A DNA stretch of 64,000 nt from assembly GCA_019054805.1 (NCBI GenBank), contig JAHQIY010000003.1, forward strand, positions 2,914,001-2,978,000, written 5' to 3'. The notes beneath the pieces were generated by a model. The model was given only the letters and a program-made list of their open reading frames with translations, was not told the origin of the DNA and did no database searches. Of this stretch, positions 55,590-64,000 are shown in pieces. The DNA is from Brachionus manjavacas (Eukaryota > Rotifera > Eurotatoria > Ploima > Brachionidae). A program made the position numbers and the translations under genes. Position 1 is the stretch's first letter. Each line of letters starts with the position of its first letter.

Positions 55590-56110
55590 AGTTAATCATG
55601 TATTTAATGAACATAGGGCTTCTTATTCCAAAAAGAGACTGTCAAAAATATTTGAGAAAATGTACCTTAAAAAAGCGTATCAACGTTCCTGAGAAAGTTG
55701 CCTGGCGTTGTACTAAATGCACTTAATTTACCTCTATAAAAATCGGTTCTTTTTTTGAAAAATTTAAATTGCCGATCATAACAGTCGAAGTAGTCGATTT
55801 TTGAGCAAAAGAACGCAAACAGGCGGATATTCATGATAATTTAAAGGTTTCATTGTCAATATTGGTCAAAATTTGTCGATACCTTCATCAACTATGTTTT
55901 ATTAATCTAGATAAAGACAACTTTCGTTGTGGTGGTCCCCATAAAAAAGTCAAAATTGATGAGTACGCTAATTAATTTATTTATTAATTAATTTTTTTCC
56001 TAGGTAAAGATATGGTTCACTACACAAAAGCTAAACAAGTAAGGGTTTTATGCATGAAAGATCGAAATACAGGAAAATGTTTATTCCAGATAAATTTTTA
56101 TTATTAATTA
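55590..56110 (+). pseudogene. Merlin (IS1016/ISXO2-like) transposase fragment
   Basis: Plus-strand translation in pieces gives a zinc-ribbon-like start (GLLIPKRDCQKYLRKCTLKK, VAWRCTKCT). SIKIGSFFEKFKLPI follows, then NFRCGGPHKKVKIDEYA around the first catalytic Asp-Glu, and after a gap MVHYTKAKQVRVLCMKDRNT. This order matches Merlin transposases (compare the GG-x-VEIDE block). Stops at about 55725 and 55802 and loss of the C-terminal catalytic residues make it inactive. No inverted repeats were identified. Confidence 0.6.
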
Positions 56111-57340
56111 ATTCATTTATTAATTCGTAATGGTATTAAAATTTTTATTAATTTTAATTTTTGTATTCAAAATGAAATGAAAATTTAGGACCAACGTGTA
56201 ACCTTTGAAGTAAAAAAAAATAATATATTTCAATCACAATTTTGTATATTTTTTGACAGTAAACATTAGGATCAAAAATACATAATCTTTATAAAATTTT
56301 AACTTCAATTTTTTCTTAGAAACTAAAGTTGTAAATAAATTCTTTTCTGTTCATAAAGTTTTTCAATTTTTTGTTTGAAGTTAAGATGCCGAACAATTGT
56401 TCAAAAATTTTATTTGAATTTTTTTCGAAAAAAAATAAAAACAGTTGGTCATAAAGTTTACCTTTAAAAAAATAAATTTTTTCTAAAACGGCCGAAGTTC
56501 ATCAAAAATAAAAACTTTAAAACAGTTAAATGTCAATTTGAAGATTATCAAAACTTGAATACAATAATCAATAGAAATTTAAAATTTTTTTTAATTTCTT
56601 TATTTAACTTATTTATCTTTTTATAATTAATTTTGAATTTTGAATTTTTTAAAGAATTGTGCGACTTCAAAGATATAGCCATGAGCCTTTCATCTGACAA
56701 AAAAAAAGTTCTCCTGGTCTTCCACAGAAAATGCACTAAAAACTGAAACTCAGCAGGGATTTCAAACAATTTAAATAAATAGTGAAAAATAAAAAGAGCA
56801 TAAAAACAAAAAGAGGTAAAAAGAGACAGCTGGTTTATTTTTTGTTAATTATAAGAATAAAATAAATATCATTTCTATTTTTATTCGTATCAATAACATA
56901 ATAAATAATTCGCTGACAATCTTAACTTAAGTCTTGAGAGAAGTGGAAATTTAAATTCAAAGAAATATTTAATTAACACCTTTTTTCAATGTATTCTAAA
57001 AATTATTTTTACTTAAATTAATTTGAAAAAAAAAGGTAAAAAATTTATCAAAAGCCTAAAATACGTTCTTAACAGGTTTTCACTCTATACTATTTCATTA
57101 CCTATAATTTAAATGTTGAAAAAAATGAAAATGTGATAAGCATTATTTTTTTGCTTAATTTAATCATCTTTGCATTAATTATTAAATTTCTTACGAATAA
57201 AAAATTTATAATCGAAAAAATCTATTTAGAAAATTATTGCTGTAATTTTAAATTATAATTTCAGGCAGAGCTAGGCTCGATATAATTCAAACATTTGTCT
57301 TTAATCTCTCTAAAACTCTTTATCTCATTTATTTTTTTTT
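56111..57340. other. AT-rich noncoding DNA
   Basis: Nothing supported; the ORF 56548-56769 looks like noise. Confidence 0.4.
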
Positions 57341-57402
57341 TGGTTTTTTTACATCGCCTTAAAGGCGTTCACTGAAATAAATAATAATAATAATAATACC
57401 TC
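57341..57402 (+). mobile_element. Orphan retrotransposon 3' end (hairpin plus ATA tail)
   Basis: The stem-loop CGCCTTAAAGGCG (57355-57367) is followed by GTTCACTGAA and an AATAATAATAAT tail. A T-rich run precedes it. Same layout as other non-LTR 3' ends here. Confidence 0.55.
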
Positions 57403-58680
57403 GATAAATTGGTCGCTACGACATTAATCTGGAACCAGTATAAACTCTTAAGGGGATTTATGTGCTTATTTGCTGACTTAAAATTATTAAAAAAAAAAGA
57501 TGAATGATCTTGAATTTTAATTTGGAATATTCTAATTATTACTAGATAAAATCTGCATAAGTTCGCTTTTGGCTTCGCTTTTGAATTTAACTCAAAGCCT
57601 AAAAGACCGAAAGTCTTAAAAGCTAAATCAATTTTTTTCCTAAAAAATTCTTGATCAAATTTATTTATGATTCAAAATTTTTTGAATTAATTTAAAATTT
57701 CACCATACCTTAAGCGATTTTTTAAAATACATTAATTAATTTTTAATTAGAGAATTAAAAACTACACTCTCATTGGAATTTGCTTAATCATTTTCTCAAA
57801 AAAAAAAACAAAAAATTACTTCCCAAATATATTAAATCTATTCCTTTGGAGAAATAGTTTTTTTCATTAGATGCCAAAAATATTCAGCTTGACAAATATT
57901 TTCAAAACAAATTTTTTTAAGCACTTTTTTTAATTTTAATTTTGACAACGAAATAAAAATTAAAAAACGAATGAGTAAAAAAATTAAAAATTTTGGAGCC
58001 TTTGGCCAAAAAGGACTTAACTTAAATTAAGTTATAAAAAAGCTAAAAAAAGAATTTGAGCTAATGTTTTCAGAGCACTGTGAATTATGTTAGAACAAAG
58101 GACAAGAATAAAAATTTTAATTTCAAATTATTATTTTTTTTATACTTAAAACTTTGTATCAATCAAATTTGATGTTTTCAAAAACCTTGCAAGACCGCAT
58201 AGCGCTTTATGTAGTTGAAATAGTTTATTCTAACTTTTTAGTACTTTTTAATCTTATTTTGTTATGATGAAAATAAATTCAAATATTTTAAAATTTACTA
58301 AATCGATGGACAAAATTAGTGAAAAACATTACAAGATTTTTGACAAGTCTTAGAAACTTCATGGGTCTTTTTGATTATATTTTTTTTAATGCTGTTTGTT
58401 TATTAATATAATTAAATCCTTTTAAAAATTTAAATTGGATTCAATTAACGCCAATTCTGGCGATGTAAAAAAGAAAAATCAAATTTTTAATTTGAAAAAA
58501 GAAAAATCAAAAATTAAGTGAAGTAAAAAAAATTTTTTTATTTTTTAAGAAATTATCTTCTAATAACTGTTTTTGTTAATTAAAATTTTATTAAAAAAAT
58601 TTTGAAAAATTGTATACTTAAAGAAAAACTTGATTTTTGCATAATTTTTAAATTCGTGAAAAGCAAATTTTGCCAAAGCC
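57403..58680. other. AT-rich noncoding DNA
   Basis: Nothing supported. Confidence 0.4.
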
Positions 58681-58760
58681 TTAGCTTATAAGGCCAAACG
58701 CTTTCAAGCGTTGATGTAGATAGAAATATCTATACTGCAGATACTGCTACTACATAAAAA
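58681..58760 (+). mobile_element. Orphan retrotransposon 3' end (hairpin plus CTACTAC tail)
   Basis: A perfect 7-bp stem AACGCTT-TC-AAGCGTT (58697-58712) is followed about 35 bp later by GATACTGCTACTACATAAAA. It resembles the end of the 33.7-35.4-kb element. No RT upstream. Confidence 0.55.
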
Positions 58761-61440
58761 TTTTGTGAATTAATTCTTGAAAAGTCTAGAAAAATTAAAT
58801 AAAATTTTATATAACTTTTTTTATATTAAATGAGATAAAAAATTCGATTAATTGTTGTTGGATTTTAATTAAACTTTTAATAGTGAAAAAAAGTCTAATT
58901 AACTTCTCGGCTCTTCTATTGTTAAGGCTAAGTACTCAACTTTTAGTTAAAAATTAACTTTATTTGTTCAACTTTTTTTAATAAATTTGAATTAAAGAAA
59001 GATGCTTGAAAATGCATAATCTAAAATTAAAGATTTAATTTTTGTGTTATAAAATCCTTGGTTCCTATTCAGCATTTCACTCAATAATTTATTTCGTTAT
59101 TTTTTTTTGAGAAATTTTTGGAATTTAGATTATTATTCCCTGGATTTTATATTTTACATAATTTAGAAACTTATGTTGCTTGGAGGGTCCAAAAAAAACT
59201 AAAAGCTCCTGCTTCTGCTCCTCATCTTTGGTATGAAAATCAAATTTTTTTTTTAAATTAATAAATAATAATATTTTTTGACTTTTAATTTGATGAAAGA
59301 AAAATTTCGAAAATAATTTAGTAGCAAGAAGACTCAAATATACTATTTGGCAATATTTTTTTTTTTAATTTTTAAATTGTGATGATTTTTTCTAATTTAT
59401 TTAAAGTAGTTTGTTTGTTGTGAAAGGCTGAAATTAAAGTTGTACCTAATCTTTAAAATTGAATTTAAAAAATTTAATGCTTGAATTTTTTCAGTCTCAA
59501 GAAATAATTTATATTTAGTCTTTTTTAAATTTTCTCATATTTGAAACAAAATTATACGGTGAAGAATAGAAAATTTAATTTAAGTGTTTAATTATTAATA
59601 ATATAAATAATCGAAAAATGATGATTAAAATAAATTTCTAATATTTTTTTCACTGAAGAATTTAAGTTTAAAATGAGATTACTTAAAAAAATTAAATGTT
59701 AACTATTGCATGAGGGTAAAAAAATTTCTCACGATTTGATAGATATTTGAAAAAATAACTAATTTTTTTCTTTAAAAAGATTTAAGGATTCCGATTTAAT
59801 TATTTCTTGAATTTTTTTATAAAATTGAGTGCAATTGAAAATTAATCAAATATGCTTTATTAATCATTTATGAGCTGGTTCAATAATTAATTAAAAACAT
59901 ATAAATTATTTCAATAAAAAATAAATTTTTTATTTTTTGTTAGCTGACAGCTTTTAATTTACTCAATTTTTTAAGTCTTAAAGTTTTTTAAGACTAAGTA
60001 AATATTCTCTAAGCATTTACTTTATTTAATTAGTTAAAGTGAAATTCTTTCCTCTGAAGAAAATGAAATAAAATTTGGTAACTATGCTTTATTAATAATT
60101 CTAATTGAAAATGCTAAGCTTTATTTGATACAATCTGATATAACAATTAAACAACTTATTTTATATAAAGTTTTTGTAAAAACTTTGATTAAAAAAAACT
60201 TTTGATAATGATTAAAAAAAAAAATTAAACAATTCTATTTTTTATGACCAGATAATGAAGAGAGAACTTTTTCTCTGCTCAAAAACATTACATTTAATAT
60301 TTTATTAAAAATATTAATTTCATTTTAATAAAAATTATAATTAAAATTTTGGTCACTTGAATTTTCATTTTGTTCAACCACTTTTCAAACTCAGAATTTT
60401 AAAAAAAAAGAAAAATTTTTTTATAAAATCCCTTTTTAATAATCTCAAATTACTAAGTCATAAAACCGGGATTAGAATTTTTAATTTAGTCTTAATCATA
60501 TAAATTTCCAAATAAAATAGTTTCCTACAAAAAAAATTTAAATTGGTTTAAATTGTTTAATTTTAATTAAATTTTTTTTATTAATCATTTAATCAATAAT
60601 TAATAGTGATAAAGTACTAGTGTCTAATAGGAAAATAAAGCTAATAGAAGCAATATTAGTTTCCTTTTTAATTGATGATGTAAACAGTTTAATAAGTATG
60701 GAAAGTACTTAAAAAGAAAATTTATTTGACTTTAAAAATGAAAGAAATAAAATAGGAAATCATTTTTTTCAAAAATAAATCTTTTTTAACTTTTTTTAAT
60801 TTATTTTAGTTTTTGGTCATCAGCTAAAAAATAATTAAAAAGTTTAAATCAACACCATTTTGAGTCCCGAACGAAAAAAAAAGGCTTTTGGAACCGAAAA
60901 TCTATGCATCATTCTAGCATAAACCAAAATCCCTGTATCCCATTATTGTATTTTTTTTAAGACAAATTTAAAATAAACTTTTCCTTGAATTTATTCTATT
61001 TATTTTAATTGTCAAAAATCAAAATGCAAACTTTAATTAGAATTGATTAAAGAATCAATATGAATTGATTTAATTTTTAATAATTAAATAAAAATTTGAA
61101 TAAATCCAAGCCTAAATTTTAATAATTGTTATTAAGGATACTTTTTTTTAAATCGAAAATCTTCTAATTTTATTTTTAAATAACAGTTGGAAAAAAAAAT
61201 TTTACATCTGCTCTTTTTCTGAAAAAATTTTGCTTTTTTCTTTTTCTCAAAAAAGATGGACTAGGGGTTTTGACGCATAAAAAATTAAACCATCGCATAA
61301 TGAATAAAAAGTTAAGATTATTTTATTTTTTTTCTTAATCGTGTATTTTTTTTTATTAAAGCATAACAAATCTTTGTCCAAGGAAATTCGTTCCTCGGCC
61401 TCGACGAGAGAAAAAAGGAAAAGACCTTTCATCAAAACTT
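58761..61440. other. 2.7 kb of AT-rich noncoding DNA
   Basis: Nothing supported; ORFs at 59125-59337 and 61247-61456 are composition noise. Confidence 0.4.
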
Positions 61441-61692
61441 TTCTAAAGGAGCTCAAGTATCAGAAGTGGCTCAAGTATCTGAAATGGCTTAAGTTACTGC
61501 AGTAGAACATCTTGATCAAGTTGATCAAGTTTATGAGGTCTTTCAAAATTCAGAAGCTGTTGAACCGACAAAAAAATGAGGTCGTCAAACTAAAATTAAG
61601 GCTACATTGAACTAAGTAATGCTAAAGAAGCTCAAGTTAAAAAAAAAGGGGTGGTCGACCACCAAAGGCCAAGTCAGCTTTGAATATTGATT
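61441..61692 (+). pseudogene. Broken AT-hook-like repetitive coding fragment
   Basis: The plus-strand frame reads AQVSEVAQVSEMA, stop, VTAVEHLDQVDQVYEVFQNS, EPTKK, stop, then GRQTKIKATLN. After a frameshift GGRPPKAKSALN repeats that last pattern. GR(P)-K-K is AT-hook-like. Two stops and a frameshift in about 250 bp show it is not functional here. The parent gene is unknown. Confidence 0.4.
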
Positions 61693-62119
61693 AAGTTATG
61701 TTTTTTTTATGCAATAGTTTATTTTATAGTTAACTTATTTTATTAAATGCGAGACTAATTTTTAAATACTATAATGACTAAATCTTTATACTTTACTTAA
61801 TTCTTTTGTGTTTATTCGCTAAAAAAATTTTTTTATACTTAAATTTTTTTTTGTGCGTCAAATACATTTTTCCAAAAAAGATTTAAATTGTAAAAAAACG
61901 GGTTATAAAAAATCACAAAGTATCAGCAGTTCTTAAAATTATAAAAGAAATATTCTCTTTGTATCTTTCTACGTGTCTTTATCATTTATCCATAGCATCG
62001 CTTTTTGTTCTACGACTACTATTTATTTGGTTCCATAATTTTTTCCATGAATTTTAATTTTTAAACTTCAGTACTTTTGGAATCTGGCATCTATCCATTC
62101 AAAGTTTATTTATCGATTT
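61693..62119. other. AT-rich noncoding DNA
   Basis: Nothing supported. Confidence 0.35.
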
Positions 62120-62540
62120 AAGGACGGTTTGCACGTATTTTCACATCCAGATATTGATCTTTTTTACACGTCCTAATAAAATAGAGTTCTTGTGTGTTAA
62201 AAATATAAATTTATTTTTTTTTCCAAATTGTCCCATTCCAGAGATAAACGCACTCAAAGTTGGGATACTTAAAAAATACATTTTTTTTGAGCAAGAAAAT
62301 CTCAAGAACGGAACACTCGACAAAATGCATCAAATACAATTATGAAAGAGCATAAAGTCTAGTTTATAGTGCACTATCAAAATTTAATAAAATTTTTGTT
62401 ATGAGTGAGATATTTTTATTCAAAGTTTTTGTTAGTTTTTGTTTTTTTAAACTTAATTTTTTGAAATTCGGTTGGAGATACCCTTAAAAAAAACGTCAAA
62501 GTACAAAAACTAACAAAATACGTGCAAACCGTCCTTTTTA
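62120..62540. repeat. MITE-like element with 20-bp inverted ends
   Basis: GGACGGTTTGCACGTATTTT at about 62123 recurs inverted at about 62514-62533. About 370 bp of AT-rich DNA lies between, without a transposase. Flanks are TTTAA on the left and TTTTTAAA on the right. Confidence 0.6.
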
Positions 62541-63440
62541 AAAAAAAGACCAAGATTTTTTTTTCAAAAACCATCAAATATTAAAGAGAGTAAAATTTGA
62601 AATATCAAAATTCAAATATTTTTTCAGTATCTTTTCAGTATCTTTTCAGTTTTGAGTGAAATTAAACTTTTTGGTGAAAACGAACGAGTTAAATATTTAT
62701 TTGAAAAGTTGAAAAAAAAATTGAAAATTCATACTCAAGGTTTTCAATAAAAAAATAAAATTTTGACAGAATTGGGTTCTTAATGGCTCATTTTGAGTAA
62801 TTTGACTTAAGATTTTAAAAATATTGAAAATTGATTTTTTATATAAAATTCATGAATGATTAAGATCAAGATCAAGCATTCAACTCAGTTTACGATTTAA
62901 AAAGGAATTTTCAATATTTATTTTTCAATTTTTTAAACAATTAAACTCGTTCTATTTCACCAAAAAGTTTAATTTCAAATATTAAAATGCTTGCAATATT
63001 CACCATTTGCAATATTTTGCAATAACAAAAACTTAAACCACTTTACAATCTATATTTTTGTTTATTTAATATAAAAAACAGAAAATTCTTTTAACTAAGC
63101 AATACACTATTATCAAAAGTTTTTGAAAGATTCTTATTTTGTTTATTGACAAACAAAATGAATAAATAATTCATATTAAATAAATATTAAGATTTATTTT
63201 CTGTCTCATTTTTACGGCGACTAAGTTGCAATTTTAAGTGTAATTTGATTTCTTTAGGAAACGAGTGTGTTCATGCACAGCAAATTTTCTATTAATGGGC
63301 TATTTGACTTTAAAAATTAGAGATTATATAAATTTAAACTTTAGTAGCCTTTCAACTGATTTAGACTAGTTTTAATTAACTGGTTTTAACTTTATTTAAA
63401 ATCACATAATATTAATGTATACTATTTAAAAAGATGAACT
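62541..63440. other. AT-rich noncoding DNA
   Basis: Nothing supported. TATCTTTTCAG is repeated three times at about 62627-62650. Confidence 0.35.
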
Positions 63441-63460
63441 TAGTAGATAAAATGTATTAA

Positions 63461-63730
63461 ATGTACTATATAATACAGTTACCTCCTTCTGGATTCAATA
63501 GAACAGCAATCGTTCAACAGAATGCCAAGAATAGTCGCGGAAAAAATAGAGACTATCAATTAATGTTTGAAGACCTGCAGTTAAAGGAAGCAATCGAATA
63601 CATTACTCAACTAGATTCTGTAAATGGCCAAGATGAAAATTTTTACCTCCTAAAAAGGATGCCCTAAAAGATTATTCAAATTGATGCTGAACATGTTCTT
63701 GAGTGGCTCAATAAAAGAAGAAAAAATTGA
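63461..63730 (+). pseudogene. Unidentified coding fragment (exon or transposon relic) with one in-frame stop
   Basis: The frame reads QLPPSGFNRTAIVQQNAKNS, KNRDYQLMFEDLQLKEAIEY and DENFYLLKRMP, then TAA (63665-63667). It continues in the same frame to KIIQIDAEHVLEWLNKRRKN and TGA at 63728-63730. An acceptor-like TACAG precedes LPPSG. Composition is clearly protein-like. I do not recognise the family; a transposon-derived protein is possible. Confidence 0.4.
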
Positions 63731-64000
63731 GTAATGATTTATTTTAGATAGTTTTTTTTCATTTTCTTGTCTATCAAATAATTTCTTTATCTAGTAAAAA
63801 ATATTTTTATAAAGTGTTTTGTATTGTTTTATACTAGTTAATAAAAAAATCTATTTGATTTCATCTTTTTTATCTTTTAAAATAATATCTAGTAAATTAC
63901 ATCTTTTTATCTAATCGAGTTAATCCTATGCCATTTAAAATACGGAAATAAATATTCTCTATGGATATAAAAAGGCATTAAAAGCAATTTGGGTTTTTCA
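63731..64000. other. Right edge, AT-rich
   Basis: No feature seen. TATCTAGTAAA-like words recur, without clear structure. Confidence 0.35.

Noticed and set aside
1-64000. CRISPR array, prophage or bacterial operon
   Set aside because: No regularly spaced repeats with spacers; spliceosomal introns, a eukaryotic tRNA context and metazoan gene families show nuclear animal DNA.

Overview
This looks like nuclear DNA of a small-genome animal. The sequence is very AT-rich (my visual estimate is about three quarters A+T). Genes are sparse, many introns are only about 50-80 bp, and the products are metazoan: a BMP-like ligand, a synaptotagmin-like protein, a C-type lectin, an SLC5 transporter and a SYCE2-like meiotic protein. 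Relics of hAT, Tc1-like, Merlin, RTE and CR1/jockey-like transposable elements are dense. A monogonont rotifer such as Brachionus would fit the base composition and intron size, but that is inference; no marker in the window fixes the species.

Layout. 0.4-2.4 kb: a deleted hAT with an 8-bp target duplication, then a 5'-truncated retrotransposon. 3.0-4.7 kb (-): an intronless SLC5 sodium symporter. 6-8.6 kb: retrotransposon 3' ends and a 1.4-kb foldback element. 12.3-12.9 kb (-): a coiled-coil protein resembling SYCE2. 13.9 kb (+): tRNA-Asn(GTT). 15.5-16.0 kb: two foldbacks. 17.1-17.7 kb (+): a BMP/TGF-beta ligand with an unusually short propeptide and no interchain cysteine. 19.1-19.9 kb (-): a C-type lectin domain in three exons. 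20.3-24.1 kb: a nearly complete hAT transposon with CCCATAC-rich inverted repeats. 26.65-36.71 kb (-): a gene of at least 21 exons encoding a type II membrane protein with about 13 EB/EGF-like cysteine modules. It includes 16-nt and 22-nt microexons, and two retrotransposons sit in its introns on the opposite strand. 38.7-40.1 kb (-): remains of a non-LTR element (CCHC and endonuclease parts). 40.7-41.1, 43.6-44.1 and 53.5-53.9 kb: Tc1-like MITEs. 42.0-42.4 kb (-): a tiny RRM+MLLE protein, lying 81 bp downstream of a synaptotagmin-like C2 gene (42.5-48.5 kb, -). 48.5-64 kb: mostly AT-rich noncoding DNA with retrotransposon 3' ends, a 230-bp hAT MITE, a Merlin transposase relic, a broken AT-hook-like ORF and an unidentified coding fragment.

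The host genes show no obvious common pathway. The clearest physical coupling is the tight head-to-tail C2 / RRM-MLLE pair, which could be co-transcribed. The clearest novelty is the multi-exon EB-module gene, which I assembled by hand; every splice phase agrees across 21 exons. All exon structures here come from reading GT/AG sites and phases by eye, without transcript data.
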